Origin: Streptomyces benahoarensis | Lineage (GTDB): Bacteria; Actinomycetota; Actinomycetes; Streptomycetales; Streptomycetaceae | Length of the DNA stretch: 32,302 bases | NCBI RefSeq assembly: GCF_007280575.1 | Contig: NZ_VKJP01000032.1 | Span: forward strand, 1 to 32,302 | Reading direction: 5' to 3' | Part shown: positions 24,956-32,302 of the stretch, one piece after another | Layout: every line of letters starts with the position of its first letter | Numbering within the stretch: the stretch's first letter is position 1 | Notes under the pieces: model-generated | Told to the model about the DNA's origin: nothing | Database searches by the model: none | The model's input: the letters and a program-made list of their open reading frames with translations, nothing else | Translations under genes and position numbers: made by a program

Positions 24956-25868
24956 AGCTGGGCCATCCTCCGGCGCCGTACGAGGTGGATGAAGACCGGT
25001 CCGCCGAGGACGGCGGTGACGATGCCGGCCTGGAGTTCGCCGGGCCGGGCGACGACGCGCCCGAGGATGTCCGCGCCGAGCAGCAGCACCGGCGACAGGA
25101 CCGCGGAGTACGGCAGGATCCACCGCAGGTCGGGGCCGGTCAGGGCGCGGACGGCGTGCGGCACCATCAGGCCGACGTAGGCGATCGGGCCGCAGGCGGC
25201 GGTGGCGCCGCCGCACAGCAGGGTGACCGCGCACATCGCCAGAATGCGGGTGCGGGTGAGCCGGGCGCCGAGGGCGCGCGCCTGGTCGTCGCCGAGCGCG
25301 ACGGCGTTGAGCGGGCGGGCCAGCAGCAGCGCGAGGAGCGCCCCGGCGGCGAGGAACGGCGTGATGTGCCCGAACGTCGGCATGGTGGCGGTGGCCAGCG
25401 AACCGACCGTCCAGAAGCGCATCTTGTCCAGCGCCGCGGAGTCAGGAGGTTGACGGCGTTGGTGTAACCGGTGAGGACGGCGGTCAGCGCGGTACCGGCG
25501 AGGGCGAGCCGTACGGGCGTGGCGCCGCGGGTGCCGCCGAGGGCGTGGACGGCGGCGGAGACCACCGCGGCGCCGAGGAAGGCGAACCAGACGTAGCCGG
25601 TGAGCGAGGTGATGCCGAGGACGCTGATCGCGGTGACGACGGCGGCCGCGGCACCGGCGTTGATGCCGAGCAGTCCCGGGTCGGCGAGGGGGTTGCGGGT
25701 CAGCGCCTGCATGACGGCACCGCCGAGGCCGAGGGCGGCGCCGACGGCGAGACCGAGGAGGGTGCGGGGCACGCGGACGTCGTGGACGATGACGTCGGTG
25801 TCGGTGCCGGAGTAGTGGACGAGGCCGTGCCAGACCTGGTCGAGCGGGATCGGCTTGGCGCCGACGGC
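24952..25868 (-). pseudogene. Siderophore ABC permease (FecC-type), N-terminus missing and frameshifted
   Basis: BtuCD/FecCD-type permease. The N-terminal ~50 residues and the start are absent: the readable part begins AVGAKPIPLDQVWHG. Typical motifs follow, such as VRVPRTLLGLAVGAALGLGG, AVMQALTRNPLADPGLLGIN and, late, ACGPIAYVGLMVPHAVR. At 25441-25445 one G is missing (CTGGAC would give LLDSAAL; CTGAC shifts the frame). From there the other frame reads SAALDKMRFWTVGSLATATM to the stop at 24952. Restoring one base and an N-terminus gives an ordinary permease. Confidence 0.85.
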
Positions 25869-26828
25869 ATCGGCGCGCTCCTCGCCGCATGCGGCGGCGG
25901 CAGCGGCGGCAAGGGCTCCGGGTCGGCGAGCGGCGGCGCCTGGGCGTTCACCGACGACCGGAAGAAGAAGGTGTCGCTCGGTCACACCCCGCAGCGCATC
26001 GTCGCGTTCACCGGCACCGCCGCCGCGCTGCACGACTTCGGTGCGGACACCCGCATCGTCGGCGTCTTCGGCCCGGCCAAGCTGCCGAACGGCAAGCCCG
26101 ACCCGCAGGCCGGCGGCCTCGACGTCGACAAGGTCACCGTCATCGGCAACGCCTACAACCAGTTCAACGTCGAGAAGTACGCGAGCCTGAGCCCCGATCT
26201 GCTGATCACCCACATGTACGAGCCGGGCGCCCTGTGGTTCGTGCCCGACGACCGCAAGGACAAGATCGCCCAGCTCGCCCCGAGCGTCGCGCTCACCGCG
26301 TCCCGCACCCCGCTGGTGAAGATCATCGAACGGTACGCGGAGCTGGCCGGGGCGCTCGGCGCCGACCTGACGGCGAAGCGCGTCACCGACGCCAAGGCCC
26401 GCTTCGAGAAGGCGAGCGCCGAGCTGCGCGCCGCCGCCAAGGCCAACCCCGTCAAGGTCCTCGACTGCTCCGGCAGCGCCGACCTCTTCTACGCGTCCAA
26501 CCCCGGCATCAACGCCGACCTCATGTACGACACGTCGCTCGGCGTCGACCTGATCGTCCCCGACCATCTCGACAAGGGCGGCTACTTCGAGAGCCTGAGC
26601 GGGGAGAACGCCGACAAGTACCGCGCGGACGTGCTGCTGCTCGACAACCGCACCGCCACCCTCCAGCCCAAGGACCTGGCGAGCAAGCCGTCCTGGGCCC
26701 AGCTCCCCGCCGTCAAGGCCGGCCAGATCACCCCGTGGTCGAGCGAACCCCGCTTCTCGTACGCGGGCGCCACGCCGCTCATCGAGCAGCTCACGGAGGC
26801 GATCCGGGGAGCGAAAAAGGTGCGCTGA
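25869..26828 (+). pseudogene. Siderophore-binding lipoprotein (FecB-type), start and signal N-terminus missing
   Basis: Periplasmic-binding-protein-like lipoprotein of iron-siderophore uptake. The lipobox LLAAC (Cys at 25890) is followed by a GGGSGGKGSGSASGG linker and the complete binding domain, with TPQRIVAFTGTAAALHDFGA, SPDLLITHMYEPGALWF and, near the end, GQITPWSSEPRFSYAGATPL. The signal-peptide start and the divergent promoter that should separate it from fecC are gone. FecC coding sequence reaches to about 25868 and FecB signal sequence begins at once. The mature part is intact, so this is a 5'-truncated gene or a mis-joined assembly. It is convergent with the HAD gene. Confidence 0.85.
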
Positions 26829-26906
26829 GCGGGGGCGGTACGCCCGGCGGCGGGCGCGGCGGTCCGGACGCGGCGGCGCCCGACCGGCCGGACGCCCGCC
26901 GCGCGC

Positions 26907-27932
26907 TCACATCCCCAACGTCCGCAGCGCCTTCTCCGCGCCCCCCGCGTACGCGCCGTCCCCCGCCGCCGTCCACGCCGCCGCGCAGAGCGCCCGCAGC
27001 CCGTCCAGAGGCGCACCGTCCCCTTCGACGTCCAGCCGGTCGCCCCGGGCCGCCGCCCACAGACCACCGCACCGGAACCCGTCCCCGTCGGGCACCACCG
27101 CGGGCTGCGGCACCAGCAGTCCGCGCAGGTCGGCGTCGACGTAGGCGGGCCGGTGCGGCGGCGGCGCGGCGAGCAGGTCGGCGGGGGTGGTGACGCCGGT
27201 GAGGACCAGCAGCGCGTCGACACCGCCGTTGAAGGCCCCCTCGATGTCCGTGTCGAGGCGGTCCCCGATGACCAGCGGCCGGCGCGCACCGGTCCGCAGC
27301 ACCGTCTCGCGGTGCATCGGCGGCTGCGGCTTCCCCGCCACCTGCGGCGTCCCGCCCGCCGCGATCCGCACGACCTCGACCAGCGCACCGTTACCGGGCG
27401 CGATCCCGCGCTCCCGGGGAATCGTCAGATCGGTGTTGGACGCGAACCACGGCACCCCGCGCTGCACCGCGTACGCCGCCTCGGCCAGCCGCCCCCAGTC
27501 GATCGCCGCGTCGTACCCCTGGACCACCGCCGCCGGGCCGTCGTCGGCCGACTCCACCGGCTCCAGCCCGCGTTCGCGCAGCGCGACGCGGAGTCCCTCG
27601 CCGCCGACGGTCAGCACCCGGGAGCCCGGCGGCACCTGCTCGGCGATCAGCCGGGCCACCGCCTGCGCCGAAGTGATCACGTCCTCGGCACCGGTCGGCA
27701 GGCCGAATCCGGTCAGTTGACCGGCGACCGTCTGCGGCGTCCGGGCGGCGTTGTTGGTCACATACGCCAGATGCATCCCGCCCTCCCGCGCCGCGGTGAG
27801 GGCGTCCACGGCGTGCGGCAGGGCCACGCCCCCGGCGTAGACGACCCCGTCCAGATCCAGCAGCGCCGTGTCGTACTCCGCGCACAGCGCACGGTCACAC
27901 CCGTCGGGCCGCCCGCGCATCCGCTCCGTCAT
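26907..27932 (-). CDS. HAD-IIA (NagD/PGP-like) phosphatase
   Basis: A 341-residue HAD hydrolase. Motif I is LLDLDGVVYAGG, with the nucleophile and acid/base Asp. The NagD-type cap follows the threonine-box-like YVTNNAARTPQTVAGQL. Motif III/IV is GKPQPP and IGDRLDTDIEGAFNGG. Family members dephosphorylate sugar phosphates, phosphoglycolate or nucleotides; the substrate is unknown. A ~70-residue C-terminal extension (VDADLRGLLVPQPAVVPDG onward) is common in actinobacterial members. The ATG at 27932 follows AGGAG by 9 nt. It is divergent from the DUF1015 gene. Confidence 0.88.
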   Translation of the reverse strand: MTERMRGRPDGCDRALCAEYDTALLDLDGVVYAGGVALPHAVDALTAAREGGMHLAYVTNNAARTPQTVAGQLTGFGLPTGAEDVITSAQAVARLIAEQVPPGSRVLTVGGEGLRVALRERGLEPVESADDGPAAVVQGYDAAIDWGRLAEAAYAVQRGVPWFASNTDLTIPRERGIAPGNGALVEVVRIAAGGTPQVAGKPQPPMHRETVLRTGARRPLVIGDRLDTDIEGAFNGGVDALLVLTGVTTPADLLAAPPPHRPAYVDADLRGLLVPQPAVVPDGDGFRCGGLWAAARGDRLDVEGDGAPLDGLRALCAAAWTAAGDGAYAGGAEKALRTLGM

Positions 27933-28096
27933 GCCGCTTCGCTCCTCACCGCCCGCGCCGCACCGCGCCCCGGTGCGGACCGTCGCGTTCCGCCCGCACC
28001 GCCGCGCGGCCCGCCCCGCGGACCACCGATACATCCAGCCATGTCCTGGCTCTCCCCCGATCATCCCGTACACGGCGGGCGCCGTAGCATTCCCCA

Positions 28097-29362
28097 ATGA
28101 CCGATACCGACGGCCTCCGCCTCCTCCCGTTCCGTGGACTGCGCTACGCCCCGGACCGGATCAGCAGTCTCACCGCGGTCACCTCTCCCCCGTACGACGT
28201 CGTGGTCCGCCCCGACGGCGTCCGGCTGCTGGAGACCGCCGACCCGTACAACATCGTGCGGCTGATCCTGCCGCACGCCGCCGACCCGGCCACCCGGCAC
28301 CGGCAGGCCGCCACCACCCTGGCCCGCTGGCGCGCCGAGGGCGTCCTGGTGACGGACCCGCGGCCCGCGCTCTACGTCTACGAGCAGCGGAGCGGCGACG
28401 TCCTCCAGCGCGGGCTGATCGGCTCGCTGCGGCTGGACGGGCCGGTGCTGCCGCACGAGGACGTCATCCCCGAGGTGGTCGAGGACCGGGCGGAGCTGAT
28501 GCGTGCGGCGGCCGCCAACTTCGAGCCGCTGCTCCTCGCCTACCGCGGCGACGGGTCGGTCACCGGCGCCGCCGCCGTCATCGAGACCGCCGTCCGGCGC
28601 GCCCCGCTGCTCGCCACCACCACCGAGGACGGCTTCACCCACCGGCTCTGGGCCGTCACCGACCCGGCCGAACTCGCGACGATCGACGCGGACCTCTCCG
28701 GCCATCAGGCCCTGATCGCCGACGGCCACCACCGCTGGGCCACCTACCAGCTCCTCCACGAGCAGACGCCCGGCGCCGACATCGACTCGCCGTGGGCCTC
28801 CGGCCTGGTGCTGCTCGTCGACACCGCCCGCCATCCGCTCCAGGTCCGCGCCATCCACCGGGTGCTGCCGCACCTGCCGCCCGACGAGGCGCTGGCCCGG
28901 CTCGGCGGCGCCTTCCGGGCCCGCCCGCTGCCGGGCGACGCGGCGGCCGCCCTCGCGACGCTGGAGAAGACCCCGGGCAACGCCTTCGTCCTCACGGACG
29001 GCACCGGCACCTTCCATCTGCTGGACCGCCCCGACCCGCACCTGCTGGCGGAAGCGGTACGCGCCGACCGCCCGGAGCTGTGGCGGACCCTCGACGCCAC
29101 GGTCCTCCACTCCGTCCTGCTCGACACGGTCTGGCAGATCCCCGACCACCCCTCCCACATCAGCTACCTCCACCACACCGAGGCCGCCCTCGCCCAGGCC
29201 GCCCGCCACGGCGGCACGGCCCTCCTGATGCGCGCCGCCACCGAGGAGACCGTCCGCCACCTCGCCCGCCAAGGCGTCACGATGCCCCGCAAGTCCACCT
29301 CCTTCGGCCCCAAACCGGCCACGGGGCTGGTCCTGCGTACGTTGGACTCGGCGATGGACTGA
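28097..29362 (+). CDS. DUF1015 family protein
   Basis: A 421-residue cytoplasmic protein of the DUF1015 family. Conserved stretches are near the start, LLPFRGLRYAPDRISSLTAV and SPPYDVV, and mid-protein, LIADGHHRWATYQLLHEQ, whose HHR motif is characteristic. The biochemical role of the family is unclear; a phosphate- or serine-related kinase-like role has been suggested for relatives. The ATG at 28097 has no SD, and a TAGCAT hexamer lies 6 nt upstream, so the message may be leaderless. It is divergent from the HAD phosphatase gene. Confidence 0.88.
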   Translation: MTDTDGLRLLPFRGLRYAPDRISSLTAVTSPPYDVVVRPDGVRLLETADPYNIVRLILPHAADPATRHRQAATTLARWRAEGVLVTDPRPALYVYEQRSGDVLQRGLIGSLRLDGPVLPHEDVIPEVVEDRAELMRAAAANFEPLLLAYRGDGSVTGAAAVIETAVRRAPLLATTTEDGFTHRLWAVTDPAELATIDADLSGHQALIADGHHRWATYQLLHEQTPGADIDSPWASGLVLLVDTARHPLQVRAIHRVLPHLPPDEALARLGGAFRARPLPGDAAAALATLEKTPGNAFVLTDGTGTFHLLDRPDPHLLAEAVRADRPELWRTLDATVLHSVLLDTVWQIPDHPSHISYLHHTEAALAQAARHGGTALLMRAATEETVRHLARQGVTMPRKSTSFGPKPATGLVLRTLDSAMD

Positions 29363-29600
29363 TCCGGAGCGGTCTGCCGGGGCAGACGGCCGCCCGCCGT
29401 GACGGTCGGTGGCCGAGCGCCCCGGAGGCGGCCCGGATACGAGCCGGTGCATGGCCCACCAGGAGATGCCCCGGACGCCGATGGCCGGGGCGCCACCGAC
29501 CAGAAGGCGAACCGGACACGAGTGGCCCGGGCGCCACCGACCGGAGGCACCCAGGTGGCCTGGGCCGCCCAGGCGCAGGCGCCCCGGCCCCACCGCGCAC
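29363..29600. other. Non-coding spacer with short direct repeats
   Basis: No gene recognised. It contains two imperfect 31-bp direct repeats, 29471-29501 and 29512-29542 (26 of 31 identical, 41-bp period, ending in GCGCCACCGACC). It leads into the strong terminator at 29601-29639. Confidence 0.55.
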
Positions 29601-29639
29601 GACGGAGGGCGGGATCCCCACGGGATCCCGCCCTCCGTC
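29601..29639. terminator. Strong bidirectional terminator between DUF1015 and RGG/TPR genes
   Basis: GACGGAGGGCGGGATCCC (29601-29618) and its exact complement (29622-29639) form an 18-bp perfect stem with a 3-nt CAC loop. It lies between two convergent genes and should stop transcription from both sides. Confidence 0.88.
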
Positions 29640-29668
29640 CTTCACGTCATCCGCGACGCGGCACCGGC

Positions 29669-31840
29669 TCAGCCCTTCCCGGGCTCGCCGTCCTCGGCAC
29701 CGTCCCGGCGGGCCTCGTCGGCACCGTCCGCACGCGCCTCGTCGCTCTCCCGACCGGCCTCGGCAACCTCACCGGCGTCCTCGTCGGCCACATCGACCGC
29801 CGCGTCGACGACCCCGGCACCGGCGTCAGCCGCGTCCCGGTCCTCCGCCTTCGCGGCCGCGGGCTCCACGTCGCCCTCGTCGTCCGCCGTTTCGTCCAGC
29901 GCGTCGGTGAACTCCACACCGTCCAGCTCGGCCAGCCGGTCCGACGCGTCGGTCGTCCCGCCCTGGTCGGCCTCCAGCGCCTTGGCGAACCAGTCGCGCG
30001 CCTCGGCCTCCCGGCCGACGGCCAGCAGCGCGTCGGCGTACGCGTAGCGCAGCCGCGCCGTCCACGGGTGCACGGCGTTCGACGCCAGCTCGGGGCTCTG
30101 CAGCGTCACCACCGCGGCCTCCGCCTGGCCCATGTCCCGGCGGGCACCCGCGGCCACCAGCCGCATCTCGACCTGCCCGGCCTTGTCCAGCTTCGCCACC
30201 TCGGGCTCGCCGGCCATCGCCATCGCCTTCTCCGGACGGCCCAGACCGCGCTCGCAGTCCGCCATGACGGGCCACAGCTCCACGCTGCCGGTCATCCGCC
30301 GCGACGCCCGGAACTCCGCCAGCGCCTCGCTGTACTTGCCGACGGCGTACGCGGCGAAGCCCGCCGCCTCCCGCACCGCGGCCACACGGGACGCCAGCCG
30401 CAGCGCGACCCGCGAGTAGCCGTACGCCCGCTCCGGCTCCTCGTCCAGCAGCTTCGCCACCATGACCAGGTTCTTGGCGACGTCCTCGGCAAGCGTCTTC
30501 GGCAGGCTCAGCAGCTCCTGCCGCACATCCTTGTCGATCTCGTCACCGGTGACGTCCTCGGGAATCGGCAGCCGCTTGATCGGCTCCCGCCGCTCGTCCC
30601 GCCGGTCATCCCGCCGCTCATCACGCCCACGCCCGACCCCGTAAGGCCGACGGCCACGCTCGTCGTCCCGACGGAAGCCGCCGCGGTCGCCGCCTCGGTC
30701 ATCGCGACGGAAGCCCCCGCGGTCGCCGCCGCGGTCGTCACGACGGTCATCCCGGCGGTCGTCCCGCCGGAATCCGCCACGGTCGCCGCCGCGGTCGTCC
30801 TTGCGGAAGCCCCCGCGGTCATCCCGGCGGTCATCGTGACGGAACCCACCGCGGTCACCGCCCCGGTCGTCACGTCGGAAGCCCCCGCGGTCGCCGCCGC
30901 GGTCGTCACGACGGTCATCCCGGCGCTCGTCGCGACGGAAGCCGCCACGGTCGCCGCCGGACGGACGGTCGTCGCGGCGGAAGCCCCCGCGGTCGCCGCC
31001 CCGGTCACCGCCCCGGTCATCGCGACGGAACCCGCCACGGTCGCCGCCCCGGTCGTCACGGCGCTCGTCACGACGGAAACCACCGCGCTCCCCGCCGCGG
31101 TCATCCCGCTGGAAATCGCCACGGCCGCTGCCTCGGTCGTCGCGACGGAACCCGCCACGGTCGCCGCCGGACGGACGGTCATCCCGGCGCTCGTCACGCC
31201 GGAAGCCGCCACGGTCGCTGCCTCGGTCGTCGCGACGGAAGCCCCCACGGTCCCCACCGGACGGACGGTCATCCCGCCGGAACGACGGCCGGTCGTCACG
31301 GCGGGAGCCACCACGGTCGTCACGACGCTCGTCGCGACGGAAGCCGCCCCGGTCGCCCCCGGACGAACGATCATCCCGGCGGAAGCCCCCACGGTCGCCG
31401 CCGGACGGACGGTCATCCCGACGCTCGTCACGACGGAACCCGCCACGGTCGCCTTCATCGCGGCGCGGCCCACGCGGCCGGTCGTCCCGACCGAAGCCCC
31501 CGCGCTCGCCACCGCGGTCGTCGCGACGGAAGCCGCCCCGGTCACCGCCCCGGTCATCGCGACGGAACCCGCCACGGTCGCCGCCGGACGGACGGTCATC
31601 CCGGCGCTCGTCACGCCGGAAGCCGCCACGCTCGCCACCGCGGTCGTCGCGACGGAAGCCGCCCCGGTCGCCCCCGGACGAACGGTCATCCCGCCGACCG
31701 TAACCGCCACCGGACGGGCGTCCGCCACGGCCGTCGTCACGTCGCGGCCCCCGGTCATCACGCCGGAAACCACCGCGGTCGCCGTCATCACGCCGCTGCG
31801 GACGACGCTCCGAACGATCGTCGGAAGAGTTACTGGACAT
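29669..31840 (-). CDS. RGG-repeat protein with TPR-like domain and acidic tail
   Basis: A 723-residue protein in three parts. Residues 1-418 are a low-complexity tract with about 22 RGGF units in patterns such as DRGGFRRDDRGGDRGGF and RRDERRDDRPSGGD; it is disordered, strongly charged and RGG-box-like. Residues 419-~640 form a helical TPR-like region, for example YAVGKYSEALAEFRASRR, DCERGLGRPEKAMAMAG and YADALLAVGREAEARDWFAK. The last ~80 residues are acidic (Asp/Glu/Ala). RGG tracts usually bind RNA and promote condensates, and TPR units bind proteins, so an RNA or ribosome-related role is possible but is inference. The ATG at 31840 follows AGGAG by 8 nt. It lies 75 bp after the rRNA operon terminator on the same strand. 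Confidence 0.85.
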   Translation of the reverse strand: MSSNSSDDRSERRPQRRDDGDRGGFRRDDRGPRRDDGRGGRPSGGGYGRRDDRSSGGDRGGFRRDDRGGERGGFRRDERRDDRPSGGDRGGFRRDDRGGDRGGFRRDDRGGERGGFGRDDRPRGPRRDEGDRGGFRRDERRDDRPSGGDRGGFRRDDRSSGGDRGGFRRDERRDDRGGSRRDDRPSFRRDDRPSGGDRGGFRRDDRGSDRGGFRRDERRDDRPSGGDRGGFRRDDRGSGRGDFQRDDRGGERGGFRRDERRDDRGGDRGGFRRDDRGGDRGGDRGGFRRDDRPSGGDRGGFRRDERRDDRRDDRGGDRGGFRRDDRGGDRGGFRHDDRRDDRGGFRKDDRGGDRGGFRRDDRRDDRRDDRGGDRGGFRRDDRGGDRGGFRRDDERGRRPYGVGRGRDERRDDRRDERREPIKRLPIPEDVTGDEIDKDVRQELLSLPKTLAEDVAKNLVMVAKLLDEEPERAYGYSRVALRLASRVAAVREAAGFAAYAVGKYSEALAEFRASRRMTGSVELWPVMADCERGLGRPEKAMAMAGEPEVAKLDKAGQVEMRLVAAGARRDMGQAEAAVVTLQSPELASNAVHPWTARLRYAYADALLAVGREAEARDWFAKALEADQGGTTDASDRLAELDGVEFTDALDETADDEGDVEPAAAKAEDRDAADAGAGVVDAAVDVADEDAGEVAEAGRESDEARADGADEARRDGAEDGEPGKG
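30640..31800 (-). repeat. Degenerate tandem repeats encoding the RGG tract
   Basis: Short, imperfect repeats (units of roughly 27-63 bp built on CGGTCGTCGCGACGGAAGCC and variants as read on the plus strand) encode the RRDDRGGDRGGF pattern. Because the units are near-identical and high in GC, the copy number in a short-read assembly may be wrong. Confidence 0.85.
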
Positions 31841-31915
31841 CGACGTGACTCCTGTCTTCGGCACTGCAATCATTCTCACGCACCGACCACTTCGGCGCGC
31901 TTCGGCAAAACAAAA

Positions 31916-31957
31916 AGGACCCTTGGTCCCAGCATGAACGCTGGGACCAAGGGTCCT
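31916..31957 (-). terminator. rRNA operon terminator
   Basis: AGGACCCTTGGTCCCAGC (31916-31933) and its complement (31940-31957) form an 18-bp perfect stem with a 6-nt loop. On the minus strand it is followed by TTTTTGTTTTG, a classical intrinsic terminator 8 bp after the 5S rRNA. Confidence 0.95.
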
Positions 31958-31965
31958 AAAAAATT

Positions 31966-32084
31966 GTTCGGCGGCGTCCTACTCTCCCACAGAGTCCCCT
32001 CTGCAGTACCATCGGCGCTGAAAGGCTTAGCTTCCGGGTTCGGAATGTAACCGGGCGTTTCCCTAACGCAATGACCACCGAAAC
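31966..32084 (-). rRNA. rrf: 5S ribosomal RNA
   Basis: 119 nt reading GTTTCGGTGGTCATTGCGTT at the 5' end and finishing GTAGGACGCCGCCGAAC. The ends pair (GTTTCGG with CCGAAC) and the internal CCGAACCCGGAAGCTAAG element is typical. It closely resembles Streptomyces 5S rRNA. It is the last gene of the operon: the 23S end lies ~110 bp upstream on the same strand, with an AT-richer processing spacer at 32085-32195. Confidence 0.97.
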
Positions 32085-32195
32085 CCTATCGGGTTCTAGC
32101 GAACAAGCACACTCTTCAATTAAAAGGTGAAACTTGGTTCAACCAGCGATTGCGACTGTTCGCAACCCGGGAACCACACAGTGGACGCGAGCAAC

Positions 32196-32302
32196 TGAGG
32201 ACAAGCCCTCGGCCTATTAGTACCAGTCAACTCCACCGGTTGCCCGGCTTCCATATCTGGCCTATCAACCCAGTCGTCTACTGGGAGCCTTAACCTCTCA
32301 AG
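32196..32302 (-). rRNA. rrl: 23S ribosomal RNA, 3' end only
   Basis: The minus strand reads through GGTACTAATAGGCCGAGGGC, the characteristic 3' terminal region of actinobacterial 23S rRNA. It is cut by the contig end, so only ~107 nt are present. The exact 3' end is uncertain by a few bases. The contig probably stops here because rRNA operons are multi-copy. Confidence 0.93.

Noticed and set aside
25545..25868. Plus-strand frame fused upstream of the FecB lipoprotein
   Set aside because: This stretch is antisense to the FecC permease and has no signal peptide; FecB homology begins only near 25869.
30640..31800. CRISPR-like array
   Set aside because: The regular repeats are coding repeats of the RGG tract: repeat and spacer are not distinguishable, units vary in length and the frame stays open throughout.
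29399..32050. Long plus-strand open frame rich in Ala, Val and Thr
   Set aside because: It is the antisense shadow of the RGG repeats and even runs into the rRNA terminator and 5S gene.

Overview
This is a high-GC actinobacterial window, almost certainly Streptomyces or a close relative. The codon use, the GTG/TTG starts with AGGAG-type ribosome binding sites, and the pyrG / GH15 / glycosyltransferase / recN / NAD kinase / tlyA neighbourhood all point that way, as do the 5S and 23S rRNA sequences. It looks like one complete contig of a short-read draft. Bases 1-43 are Illumina Nextera adapter rather than genome, and the right edge stops inside a 23S rRNA gene, a repeat where short-read assemblies usually break.

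Left flank (44-3826): CTP synthase (minus strand, C-terminus cut off by the contig end) is divergent from an intact GH15 trehalase/glucoamylase-family hydrolase. Between 4.0 and 9.9 kb lies a compact Tn7-like transposon core. It has four overlapping genes transcribed away from the 3' end of the GH15 gene: a TnsA-type endonuclease, a TnsB-type DDE transposase, a TnsC-type AAA+ ATPase and a TniQ/TnsD-type targeting protein. No cargo, Cas gene or CRISPR array is visible beside them. The TniQ protein carries an unusual C-terminal series of DNA-binding modules: two small HTHs, a LysR-like winged HTH and a PadR/MarR-like winged HTH. This is the most interesting system in the window. The geometry resembles Tn7 next to glmS, so the 3' end of the GH15 gene is a plausible attachment site.

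Accessory-looking middle (10.0-17.1 kb): a half-length frameshifted MFS transporter remnant; a secreted beta-glucanase operon (GH16, then Tat-exported GH64) divergent from a LacI regulator, with a perfect 14-bp palindromic operator between them; a PucR-type regulator; a tandem YCII-domain protein; and a LysE/RhtB exporter.

Conserved block (17.1-24.0 kb): a GT4 glycosyltransferase, a WecA/MraY-like membrane transferase, RecN, and the coupled NAD kinase-TlyA pair with a small Pro-rich protein upstream, then an SCP2-like protein. At 24.0-26.8 kb a siderophore ABC importer (FecB-C-D-E type) carries several clean internal deletions and single-base frameshifts. It is either decayed or wrongly assembled.

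Right flank (26.9-32.3 kb): an HAD-IIA phosphatase, a DUF1015 protein, a very strong convergent terminator, and a 723-residue protein combining a long RGG-type disordered N-terminus with a TPR-like domain. This gene lies directly downstream of the 3' end of an rRNA operon (23S-5S-terminator, minus strand). Gene functions are read from sequence motifs and remembered families; no searches were run.
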